A stretch of 5,372 bases of DNA from Lachnospiraceae bacterium (GTDB lineage: Bacteria > Bacillota_A > Clostridia > Lachnospirales > Lachnospiraceae): positions 1-5,372 of the forward strand of contig JAISHZ010000021.1 in NCBI GenBank assembly GCA_031262285.1, given 5' to 3'. Each line of letters opens with the position of its first letter. Positions within the stretch are counted from its first letter, which is position 1. Position numbers and translations under genes: made by a program. Positions 1 to 5,372 of the stretch are shown piece after piece. Below the pieces are notes generated by a model that made no database searches, was not told where the DNA came from, and was given only the letters and a program-made list of their open reading frames with translations.

Positions 1-1244
1 CTTCATTGGCGGGATGTGGAAAAGCATCCGACAATGGCGAGATCAAGATCAAATGGATGTTCTGGGACGACCTAACGGTAACAGAAGACAAGACATCGTT
101 AGGGTACGCCGAAGTCATCAAACGCTTTAATGAACAGTACGATGGAAAGTACGAAGTTGAAGCAATTACCACCAATCTGGAAGAGTATGACACAAAGCTG
201 AACGCGCTTATCACAGCAAAGAACTGCCCGGATGTGTATATCTGTAATCCCGGACCGAACTTGACGCAGTATGTTGAGAATGGAGCAGCAGCCGACTTGA
301 CAGAGATTTTAGCGGGCGATCCGGATTGGTATGGTTCCTTTACCGATGGTATCTTTGAACGTCTTACATATGACGGCAAGATCTACGCGGTTCCGGCGAA
401 CTTTACAGCAGCGCTCGTTTTCTACAACACAGAGATCTTTACAGAAGTGGGTGTGACACCTCCCACTACCTTTGATGAGTGGATCGCGGTTTGTGAGCAG
501 ATCAAAGCGGCAGGATACAATCCCATCGCTTGTTCCGCAGGAACTCCTTGGTGTCTTTCCATGGTAGCCGGATATCTTTGCGACCGTGCAGGCGGACCTG
601 ACAATTTGGCATCCATCAGCGACGGTACAGGATCATGGCTTGATCCTTCCTTTATTACGGCAGGTGAGAAACTAGACCAGTTAAAAGATTACTTCCAAGA
701 AACAGCAGCCGGAGATTCCAATGATCAAGCAACAGCAATGTTCTACAACGGTCAGGCAGCGATGTTAGTACAAGGTTCTTGGGTTATTGGTCAGATCAAT
801 GGTAGTGCTCCCGATTTTGAAGACAATTGCGGCGTGTTCTCCTTCCCGGCAATCGATGGCGGAGCTGACCCGAATCGTATGATCGTGAAGACCGACAACA
901 TGGTTATGAGCGCAACGACTAAGTATCAAGATGCTTGTATCGCACTGATTAAGGCATTCACCGATGAAACTGCTCAGAAATATACAGCAGAAGTCGGCGG
1001 AAAGATCCCCGTAGTAAATGTTACGTATGATGAAGCACAAGCTCCTGCACAGTTGGGATATGTTATGGATATCTTGGCGAGATCAACCGGTACTTTCGGA
1101 TTCTACAATGAATCTCTTGATTCTGTAGAAGCAGGCGATGTATTTGATAACGCTATGGTAGATCTTTTCTTAGACAGTGTTACTCCCCAAGAAGCATTCC
1201 AAAAAGTACAAGATTTCTACGTAAATAATGTTTGGAATCAATAA
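1..1244 (+). CDS. Sugar ABC transporter substrate-binding lipoprotein (CUT1, MsmE-like), 5' truncated
   Basis: This is the extracellular binding protein that captures an oligosaccharide and delivers it to the two permeases encoded downstream. The frame is already open at the window edge, and its first readable residues are S-L-A-G-C, a lipobox. The real start and most of the signal peptide therefore lie upstream, and the TTG at 6 is not the start. Cleavage before the Cys at 15-17 would leave a lipid-anchored mature protein of 409 residues, normal for family 1 solute-binding proteins. Typical features are the early KIKWMFWDD strand, the DVYICNPGP segment, YAVPANFTAALVFYN in the hinge region, the TTFDEW helix and the late AAMLVQGSW motif. 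It ends at TAA 1242-1244. The downstream alpha-galactosidase suggests raffinose-family sugars as ligand, but that is inference. The family call is secure; the substrate is not. Confidence 0.93.
   Translation, partial: SLAGCGKASDNGEIKIKWMFWDDLTVTEDKTSLGYAEVIKRFNEQYDGKYEVEAITTNLEEYDTKLNALITAKNCPDVYICNPGPNLTQYVENGAAADLTEILAGDPDWYGSFTDGIFERLTYDGKIYAVPANFTAALVFYNTEIFTEVGVTPPTTFDEWIAVCEQIKAAGYNPIACSAGTPWCLSMVAGYLCDRAGGPDNLASISDGTGSWLDPSFITAGEKLDQLKDYFQETAAGDSNDQATAMFYNGQAAMLVQGSWVIGQINGSAPDFEDNCGVFSFPAIDGGADPNRMIVKTDNMVMSATTKYQDACIALIKAFTDETAQKYTAEVGGKIPVVNVTYDEAQAPAQLGYVMDILARSTGTFGFYNESLDSVEAGDVFDNAMVDLFLDSVTPQEAFQKVQDFYVNNVWNQ
6..17 (+). other. Lipobox (L-A-G-C) of the binding protein
   Basis: The codons TTG GCG GGA TGT read L-A-G-C, which matches the lipoprotein signal peptidase II consensus. 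The Cys at 15-17 would be the diacylated first residue of the mature protein. It is followed by a polar G-K-A-S-D-N-G linker, as is usual for Gram-positive sugar-binding lipoproteins. This motif shows that the gene is cut by the window edge and does not start at position 6. Confidence 0.85.
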
Positions 1245-1276
1245 GAATGGCTTGTGAGAAATGTGCAAGCTTTGAA

Positions 1277-1296
1277 CGCAGACAGAAACTGTCGCG
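1277..1296 (+). other. Small hairpin downstream of the binding-protein gene
   Basis: GACAG (1281-1285) pairs with CTGTC (1289-1293) across an AAA loop. The stem extends through CGC (1277-1279) with GCG (1294-1296), leaving A1280 bulged. No T-run follows, so it is not a classic terminator. Its left arm could instead pair with CTGTCTGC at 1389-1396. Function is unknown. Confidence 0.4.
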
Positions 1297-1305
1297 TGGA
1301 ACGAA

Positions 1306-1364
1306 CACTTTTGCTTACAGATACGGGATTGGTGCATACCAATCCCGTATCTGTAAGTTAAGTG
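1306..1364 (+). repeat. Long perfect inverted repeat / mRNA hairpin between binding protein and first permease
   Basis: The arms at 1314-1333 and 1338-1357 are perfectly complementary over 20 bp and enclose a four-base GCAT loop. Beyond a small internal loop (1311-1313 against 1358-1359), CACTT (1306-1310) pairs with AAGTG (1360-1364) to extend the stem. No U-tract follows on either strand, so it does not look like an intrinsic terminator. A stable hairpin between a binding-protein gene and its permease genes is known from systems such as E. coli malE-malF, where it protects the upstream mRNA and raises binding protein over permease. The same role here is inferred from position and stability only. 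Confidence 0.8.
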
Positions 1365-1423
1365 AAATATCTTGAAACTTACCATTCACTGTCTGCATCT
1401 AGCGCAGTCACTATTGTGTGGAT

Positions 1424-1450
1424 GTTTGAAAGCAAAAATCGTTTTCAAAC
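1424..1450 (+). repeat. Palindrome GTTTGAAA...TTTCAAAC upstream of the first permease
   Basis: GTTTGAAA (1424-1431) pairs with TTTCAAAC (1443-1450). Two more pairs inside (G1432-T1442 wobble and C1433-G1441) leave a seven-base loop. The same palindrome sequence, with an eight-base loop, occurs in the tandem repeats ahead of the second permease. The 11 bases TTTCAAACTCC at 1443-1453 recur exactly at 2432-2442. It may be a diverged copy of that repeat element. Confidence 0.5.
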
Positions 1451-1482
1451 TCCTTGCGTAGAATGCGCTCCGAGGCGTGAAT

Positions 1483-1496
1483 CGTAAACGCTTGAA
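1483..1496 (+). promoter_or_regulatory. cre-like (CcpA / LacI-family) operator candidate
   Basis: CGTAAACGCTTGAA matches 12 of 14 positions of the catabolite-responsive element consensus TGWAARCGYTWNCW by eye, and the core WAARCGYTW is perfect. It lies just upstream of, and touches, the ribosome binding site of the first permease. CcpA or a local LacI-family regulator of the MsmR/GalR type could bind here, which would suit a sugar operon. I found no convincing -35/-10 pair beside it, so it might act as an internal roadblock, or be a chance match. Confidence 0.35.
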
Positions 1497-1502
1497 AGGA
1501 GG
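1495..1502 (+). promoter_or_regulatory. Ribosome binding site of first permease
   Basis: AAAGGAGG is a near-ideal Shine-Dalgarno sequence, five bases before the ATG at 1508, and fixes that start. It overlaps the last two bases of the cre-like site. Confidence 0.85.
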
Positions 1503-1507
1503 ACTAC

Positions 1508-2395
1508 ATGGACAAAATTTTTAGGAGCAAATCAGCGATTTTGATTTTCATCGCACCCGCTGTGCTTCTGTTTACTTTGATTTTGTTGATCCCGGTTGGG
1601 CAAGCCTTGTACTACTCTCTTTGTGAATACACTCTTCCGGGCAAACCGAAATTTGTCGGATTCGCGAATTATATTAGGATCTTTACCCAAGATGAAACGA
1701 TGCGAGTGGCTCTAAAGAACTCTATCTTCTTTACGATCTTTTCGGCTATCACACAGCAATTTTTCGGTCTTTTATTGGCAGCATTATTGACCAATATTAA
1801 GAAATTTCGTAATTTGTTCAAAAATGTTTACTATCTCCCGGCAGTCTTATCATCGGCTGCGCTAGGTCTTTTGTGGTCATTTTTGTTTAATCCGCAGATG
1901 GGAATTAACCAGATACTTTCCGTCTTTGGAATCAAAGGTCCCTTATGGCTGATGGATACGAAAGGATTTATCATACTGCCGATGTGGGTCATCGCGACTG
2001 TTGCGACATGGCAATATACCGGAACGACCATGATGCTTTATATGGCGCGAATTACCAGTATCCCGAATTCTTTGTACGAAGCTTCTTACATAGATGGCGC
2101 GAGTAAAGTCCAGAGTTTTCGATTCATTACGCTTCCTTTGATCAAACCGATGGTGGCGACGACGTTATCGCTCAATTGTATCGGGTCTTTGAAGTTTTTT
2201 GACCTTGTTTACAATATGACTCAGGGCGGACCCGGACGTAGGACCGAGGTTTTGGCGACAGATCTGTATTTTGAAGGATTCCAATACTTCAAAAGCGGGT
2301 ACGCAAGCGCAATCGGTGTGATTCTTCTCATCCTGTGCTTGGTGGTGACAGTGATCATTAATAAATGTATCAAAATCGAAGACTACGAAATGTAA
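1508..2395 (+). CDS. Sugar ABC transporter permease, MalF/MsmF type (CUT1)
   Basis: This is one of two membrane subunits forming the sugar channel in the cytoplasmic membrane. It has 295 residues, normal for the MsmF-type subunit. About six membrane segments are visible, near residues 10-36, 73-96, 105-128, 155-180, 206-232 and 263-287. The EAA loop that docks on the ATPase starts at residue 191 (EASYIDGASKVQ) and ends in LPLIKP near 209-214. The pattern TQGGPGRRTEVL at 238-249 is typical of MalF-like CUT1 permeases. The ATG at 1508 follows a strong Shine-Dalgarno site. The gene lies 263 bp after the binding protein, a long gap for an operon, and 158 bp before its partner permease. Family is clear; alpha-galactoside transport is inferred from the neighbouring galactosidase. 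Confidence 0.95.
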   Translation: MDKIFRSKSAILIFIAPAVLLFTLILLIPVGQALYYSLCEYTLPGKPKFVGFANYIRIFTQDETMRVALKNSIFFTIFSAITQQFFGLLLAALLTNIKKFRNLFKNVYYLPAVLSSAALGLLWSFLFNPQMGINQILSVFGIKGPLWLMDTKGFIILPMWVIATVATWQYTGTTMMLYMARITSIPNSLYEASYIDGASKVQSFRFITLPLIKPMVATTLSLNCIGSLKFFDLVYNMTQGGPGRRTEVLATDLYFEGFQYFKSGYASAIGVILLILCLVVTVIINKCIKIEDYEM

Positions 2396-2414
2396 AGAAG
2401 GCAATTTCGCACTC

Positions 2415-2438
2415 TTTGAAAGGTAGGAAACTTTCAAA
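2415..2438 (+). other. Hairpin 1 of repeat unit A
   Basis: TTTGAAAG (2415-2422) pairs perfectly with CTTTCAAA (2431-2438) around the eight-base loop GTAGGAAA. It is the counterpart of the hairpin at 2483-2508 in unit B. In this unit the second, GC-rich hairpin is degenerate: only about five pairs remain around TTT at 2461-2463. Confidence 0.55.
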
Positions 2439-2482
2439 CTCCCTGATGGATGCACGTGCCTTTGGCGCACAGATGGGAGCAA

Positions 2483-2508
2483 GTTTGAAAGTAAGAAAAC
2501 TTTCAAAC
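2483..2508 (+). other. Hairpin 1 of repeat unit B
   Basis: GTTTGAAAG (2483-2491) pairs perfectly with CTTTCAAAC (2500-2508) around an eight-base loop. The left arm contains the TTG at 2485-2487, which could be a start codon, so folding would hide it. Confidence 0.55.
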
Positions 2509-2521
2509 GCCTTGATTAAGA

Positions 2522-2540
2522 TGTGCGCCTTTGGCGCACA
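2522..2540 (+). other. GC-rich hairpin 2 of repeat unit B, next to the permease Shine-Dalgarno
   Basis: TGTGCGCC (2522-2529) and GGCGCACA (2533-2540) form a perfect 8-bp stem with a TTT loop. It ends three bases before the GGGAG ribosome binding site (2544-2548). No T-run follows, so it is not a terminator. It could tune translation of the second permease or block exonucleases. Confidence 0.6.
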
Positions 2541-2543
2541 GAT

Positions 2544-2548
2544 GGGAG
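2544..2548 (+). promoter_or_regulatory. Ribosome binding site deciding the second permease start
   Basis: GGGAG sits five bases before the ATG at 2554. This selects that ATG over the upstream in-frame ATG at 2365, which has no Shine-Dalgarno sequence. The same GGGAG occurs at 2475-2479 in unit A, five bases before an in-frame TTG at 2485. Confidence 0.7.
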
Positions 2549-2553
2549 CAAAT

Positions 2554-3381
2554 ATGAAAAGAATAAAGATTTCAAAAGTCTTAATTTATTTCTTCCTTAT
2601 TTTACTTCTATTGATTTACGTCTTTCCGCTTATTTGGATGTTATTTGTATCATTTAAAACAAATGCGGAAATATTCCAGAACCCATTTGGATTACCTGCA
2701 TCGCCGCAATGGAAAAATTACTCGGTCGCTTGGACCGGAGGGAAACTTTGGTTGGCGACGATTAATTCTCTTATCGTTTGTTCAGTTACTTTGGCGGTCA
2801 GTATGTTGGTTGGAGCGATGGCAGCGTTTGCTATTGGACGGATGAGATGGAAGTTGGCGAATTCTACGCTACTCTATTTTATGATTGGTATGATGATTCC
2901 GGTGCATTGCGTTTTGATTCCTCTGTTTGTGCAGTTTTCCAATCTGCGCATGACCAATACGTTGTTTTCGCTCATTATTCCTTACATTACCTTTTCATTA
3001 CCGATGACGATTTATATATTGGTGAACTTTTTTAGAAGTATGCCCAATGAGCTTTTTGAAGCCGCTTGTATCGATGGCTGTTCCATTTATCGTTGTTTTT
3101 TCAGAATCGCGCTTCCATTATCCAAATCCGGATTGTTTGTAACCGGTTTGATGACATTTGTAAACAACTGGAACGAACTGCTTTTGGCAATGGTGTTCAT
3201 CTCAGATGCAGCCAAGAAGACACTTCCGGTCTCGTTGACGTATTTCGTAGGCCCCTATTCGACCAACTACGTGCAAATGTTTGCTGCAATTATTATAGCG
3301 ATTGCTCCATCCATTGTGGTATACTGTTTCTTTAGTAATCAGATCGTGGATGGTCTGACCGCAGGAGCAGTGAAAGGGTAA
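2554..3381 (+). CDS. Sugar ABC transporter permease, MalG/MsmG type (CUT1)
   Basis: This is the second membrane subunit of the sugar importer, partner of the 1508-2395 product. From the ATG at 2554 it has 275 residues, the usual MsmG length. A hydrophobic first segment starts at about residue 9, and further membrane segments lie near 66-95, 104-126, 135-160, 186-212 and 241-262. The ATPase-docking EAA motif starts at residue 169 (EAACIDGCSIYR) and ends in ALPLSKSG near 193. The C-terminus ends in DGLTAGAVKG, highly typical of this subunit. The frame is open back to an ATG at 2365, which would add 63 residues and overlap the previous gene by 31 bp. I reject that start because the extra part is the tandem repeat, has no family counterpart and lacks a ribosome binding site. 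A TTG start at 2485 remains possible. Confidence 0.94.
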   Translation: MKRIKISKVLIYFFLILLLLIYVFPLIWMLFVSFKTNAEIFQNPFGLPASPQWKNYSVAWTGGKLWLATINSLIVCSVTLAVSMLVGAMAAFAIGRMRWKLANSTLLYFMIGMMIPVHCVLIPLFVQFSNLRMTNTLFSLIIPYITFSLPMTIYILVNFFRSMPNELFEAACIDGCSIYRCFFRIALPLSKSGLFVTGLMTFVNNWNELLLAMVFISDAAKKTLPVSLTYFVGPYSTNYVQMFAAIIIAIAPSIVVYCFFSNQIVDGLTAGAVKG

Positions 3382-3389
3382 GAAGTGAG

Positions 3390-3433
3390 GCTCCATAGGC
3401 GTACCACGGTTTGGTACGTTTATGGAGCTTTTT
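3390..3433 (+). terminator. Rho-independent terminator after the second permease
   Basis: GCTCCATA (3390-3397) pairs with TATGGAGC (3421-3428). Two G-T wobble pairs continue the stem (3398-3399 with 3419-3420), and CGTACCA (3400-3406) pairs with TGGTACG (3412-3418) around a five-base loop. The 17-pair stem is followed directly by TTTTT (3429-3433). It begins nine bases after the permease stop codon and should end transcription of the transporter genes, or at least reduce read-through into the galactosidase. Confidence 0.85.
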
Positions 3434-3450
3434 CGTTCATCAAAAACAAC

Positions 3451-3468
3451 TACCGCTTGGCAGCGGTA
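3451..3468 (+). other. Small hairpin just before the alpha-galactosidase ribosome binding site
   Basis: TACCGCT (3451-3457) pairs with AGCGGTA (3462-3468) around the loop TGGC. Only three bases separate it from the GGAGG at 3472. No T-run follows. It might modulate translation initiation or act as an operator, but neither role can be shown from sequence. Confidence 0.5.
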
Positions 3469-3471
3469 AAC

Positions 3472-3476
3472 GGAGG
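3472..3476 (+). promoter_or_regulatory. Ribosome binding site of the alpha-galactosidase
   Basis: GGAGG lies four bases before the ATG at 3481 and supports that start. The first residues, MGISYFEEERCFQL, also match where GH36 enzymes normally begin. Confidence 0.8.
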
Positions 3477-3480
3477 AAGT

Positions 3481-5372
3481 ATGGGTATATCGTATTTTGA
3501 AGAGGAGCGATGTTTTCAACTGGACACGCCTAACACTACCTATGTGATAGGGATTCTTGGCAAGGAAGGACTTATCGGACACACCTACTATGGGAAAAGA
3601 ATTCGTGACGGACGCGACACACTTGAGGCGTTTCGTACACGGGAATATCCCTTTAATCCGGACGACAATGCGCGCGATCGATTGGGATTTTTGGATACGT
3701 TTCCGACCGAATACGCGGGACATGGGTTGGGAGATTATCGTAGTAGTAGTATTCGTGTGAGAGACAGGAATGGACATAGCGCGGTGCAACCATGTTATGT
3801 GAGTCATACTATTTTCGATGGTAAAAAAAAGCTTGCCGGGCTGCCTGCTACTTTCGGGGAGGCGGCGGAAGTGCAAACGTTAGAACTTATCTGTCGCGAC
3901 AATGTGATCGGGTTGGAAATCATTTTATCCTATAGCGTGTTTGCGGATACGGATGTGATCGCTCGCAGTGTGCGTGTCGTCAATATCGGAGAAGCGCCCA
4001 TCTTCTTAACCAAGGTGATGTCAGCGAGCTTGGATATGGACAACAAAGAGTTTGATCTATTGACCTTGCACGGATCATGGGCGAGAGAGCGGCAGATGCA
4101 AAGAATGCCGTTGGGGAATGGGTCGCATGGTGTTTACAGTTTGCGCGGAGAGAGCGGACATCAAGAACATCCATTTTTGGGATTGGTAAGTCACAACGCG
4201 GATGAGCAAAGCGGGGAAGCGTATGGATTTCATTTCGTCTATTCCGGAAATTTCATCGCCATGGCGCAGCGCAATCAATTCAACTCTGTTCGCGTACAAA
4301 TCGGGATTCACCCCGATGATTTTTGTTGGAAGCTAGAACCAAGCGAAGATTTTCAAGCGCCGGAAGCGATCCTCTGTTACAGTGCAAACGGAATCGGTCA
4401 GATGACGCGTTCCTACCATACGCTGTATCGGAAACATTTAATCCGCAGTCCGTACCGAAATCGCAAGAGACCTATTCTCATTAACAATTGGGAAGGTACT
4501 TATTTCAATTTTGATGAAGAGAAATTGTATGCGATCGCAGAAGAGTCCGCGAAACTTGGGATTGAAATGTTGGTCATGGACGATGGTTGGTTTGGGAAAC
4601 GGGACGACGACAATTCCTCCCTAGGTGACTGGGTGGTTAATGAGGCGAAATTAAAGGGTGGACTGGCTGCTTTGGTTGATCGTGTGAACGCTCTTGGTAT
4701 GGAGTTTGGTGTGTGGTTTGAGCCGGAGATGGTTTCGCCGGATTCTGATCTATACCGCACACATCCGGACTGGGCGATTGCGCTGCCGGGTAGAGTACCG
4801 GCAAGATCGCGCAACCAATTTGTTCTGGACATTTCCAGAAAGGAAGTGCGGGAATGCATCGTTGGGCAGATGAAAAAAATCCTTCACGACGCCAATATTT
4901 CGTATGTGAAGTGGGATATGAATCGTTCTTTGAGTGATTTGGGCAGCGTAGGTTTGGCACCGGACAGACAAGGAGAGCTTTACCACCGTTATGTACTTGG
5001 GATGTATGAGATGCAGGAGAGTTTGATTACGGAATTTCCGAATCTACTCTTGGAGAACTGTTCCAGTGGCGGTGCGCGTTTTGATCCGGGTATGTTGTAT
5101 TACGGACCACAGATTTGGTGTTCGGATGATACGGATGCTGTGGAACGTCTTGGCATTCACGAAAGCACGGCTTTGATTTATCCTTTGTCCGCGATGGGCG
5201 CACACGTCAGTGTCTGTCCTAACCACGCGATTGGTCGAAATACCCCTTTTGCGACCAGAGGGTATGTGGCGCTTACGGGAACTTTTGGCTATGAGCTGGA
5301 TGTGACGAAGCTTAGCGATGAAGACAAGGCGATGATCCCGAAGCAGGTGGCGATGTATCACGCATTCAATGA
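3481..5372 (+). CDS. aga: Alpha-galactosidase, glycoside hydrolase family 36, 3' truncated
   Basis: This enzyme hydrolyses terminal alpha-1,6-galactose from melibiose, raffinose or stachyose, very likely in the cytoplasm since there is no signal peptide. The open frame gives 630 complete codons; family members usually have about 720-750, so roughly 100 residues of the C-terminal beta domain lie beyond the window. The N-terminal beta-sandwich domain spans about 1-320 (NTTYVIGIL and HTYYGKRIRD early on). The catalytic barrel then shows NNWEGTYF (335-342), VMDDGWFG (365-372), VWFEPEMVSPDSDLY (411-425), YVKWDMNR (475-482), ENCSSGGARFDPGMLYY (525-541) and SDDTDAVER (548-556). By family comparison D479 is the nucleophile and D549 the acid/base, both intact. 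It follows the permease by 99 bp, with a terminator between them. No frameshift is visible. Confidence 0.97.
   Translation, partial: MGISYFEEERCFQLDTPNTTYVIGILGKEGLIGHTYYGKRIRDGRDTLEAFRTREYPFNPDDNARDRLGFLDTFPTEYAGHGLGDYRSSSIRVRDRNGHSAVQPCYVSHTIFDGKKKLAGLPATFGEAAEVQTLELICRDNVIGLEIILSYSVFADTDVIARSVRVVNIGEAPIFLTKVMSASLDMDNKEFDLLTLHGSWARERQMQRMPLGNGSHGVYSLRGESGHQEHPFLGLVSHNADEQSGEAYGFHFVYSGNFIAMAQRNQFNSVRVQIGIHPDDFCWKLEPSEDFQAPEAILCYSANGIGQMTRSYHTLYRKHLIRSPYRNRKRPILINNWEGTYFNFDEEKLYAIAEESAKLGIEMLVMDDGWFGKRDDDNSSLGDWVVNEAKLKGGLAALVDRVNALGMEFGVWFEPEMVSPDSDLYRTHPDWAIALPGRVPARSRNQFVLDISRKEVRECIVGQMKKILHDANISYVKWDMNRSLSDLGSVGLAPDRQGELYHRYVLGMYEMQESLITEFPNLLLENCSSGGARFDPGMLYYGPQIWCSDDTDAVERLGIHESTALIYPLSAMGAHVSVCPNHAIGRNTPFATRGYVALTGTFGYELDVTKLSDEDKAMIPKQVAMYHAFN

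Larger units (their letters stand above)
2416..2553 (+). repeat. Two tandem 69-bp repeats ahead of second permease, related to its own gene start
   Basis: Unit A (2416-2484) and unit B (2485-2553) are each exactly 69 bp and match at about 55 of 69 positions by hand count, including a 25-base identical stretch at the 3' end of each unit. Each begins TTGAAAG and ends with a GATGGGAGCAA Shine-Dalgarno segment. The gene start at 2554 continues the pattern: its first 33 bases match unit B at about 24 of 33, and the peptides line up (LKGRKLSNSLM, LKVRKLSNALI, MKRIKISKVLI). The units therefore look like copies of the leader plus the first codons of the permease gene. As 69 is divisible by three, the frame stays open through both units. 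An alternative is insertion of a dispersed palindromic element. Confidence 0.85.

Noticed and set aside
6..8. TTG at position 6 as start of the binding protein
   Set aside because: It is the Leu of a lipobox. The frame is open to the window edge, so the gene starts upstream.
1306..1364. Rho-independent terminator after the binding protein
   Set aside because: The stem is strong but no T-run follows on either strand, so I list it as a hairpin/inverted repeat instead.
1365..1482. Internal promoter for the permeases
   Set aside because: TTGAAA at 1372 and 1426 resembles a -35 box, but no acceptable -10 hexamer lies 16-18 bases downstream of either.
2365..2553. 63-residue N-terminal extension of the second permease from ATG 2365
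   Set aside because: It has no Shine-Dalgarno sequence, overlaps the previous gene, consists largely of the tandem repeat and has no counterpart in MsmG-type permeases. The ATG at 2554 gives the normal length.
2416..2553. CRISPR array
   Set aside because: There are only two adjoining 69-bp units with no spacers between them, and the sequence relates to the neighbouring gene start.
3202..3876. Reverse-strand open frame of 224 codons
   Set aside because: It lies antisense across the end of the permease, the terminator and the start of the galactosidase. Its translation is low-complexity and Arg/Ser/His-rich, resembles no family I recognise, and conflicts with two well-supported genes.
4477..4500. 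NNWEGTYF as an altered active site in the galactosidase
   Set aside because: GH36 enzymes more often have Ala in place of this Gly at residue 339, but the change is small and all catalytic motifs are intact, so there is no reason to expect changed function.
4500..5361. Several overlapping reverse-strand open frames inside the galactosidase
   Set aside because: They are antisense shadows of a clear GH36 coding sequence with intact motifs, and they lack recognisable domains or ribosome binding sites.

Overview
The window looks like part of a chromosome from a Gram-positive bacterium of the Firmicutes, probably a clostridial gut-type anaerobe. The evidence is a lipobox-type lipoprotein binding protein, strong AGGAGG-like ribosome binding sites, a CUT1 sugar transporter with no ATPase gene beside it, and a bacterial GH36 alpha-galactosidase of the Geobacillus/Clostridium type. 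I cannot name the species.

Layout, all on the + strand. Positions 1-1244 hold a sugar-binding lipoprotein whose 5' end is cut off at its lipobox. Positions 1245-1507 are a structured intergenic region with a 20-bp perfect hairpin, a second palindrome and a cre-like site. Positions 1508-2395 encode the first CUT1 permease. Positions 2396-2553 contain two tandem 69-bp repeats that appear to be copies of the leader and 5' end of the next gene. Positions 2554-3381 encode the second CUT1 permease. Positions 3382-3480 hold a Rho-independent terminator, a small hairpin and a strong Shine-Dalgarno site. Positions 3481-5372 encode the GH36 alpha-galactosidase, which runs off the end of the window.

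The genes form an msm/raf-type module. The lipoprotein captures an oligosaccharide, the two permeases carry it in using an ATPase encoded elsewhere (MsmX/MsmK type), and the alpha-galactosidase removes alpha-1,6-galactose from melibiose, raffinose or stachyose in the cytoplasm. The substrate is inferred from the enzyme; the transporter sequences alone do not show it.

The genes themselves are ordinary. I see no new multi-gene system. The unusual part is the junctions: each of the three contains RNA-level structure, and the one between the permeases contains an in-frame tandem duplication of a gene start, with a second plausible start codon.
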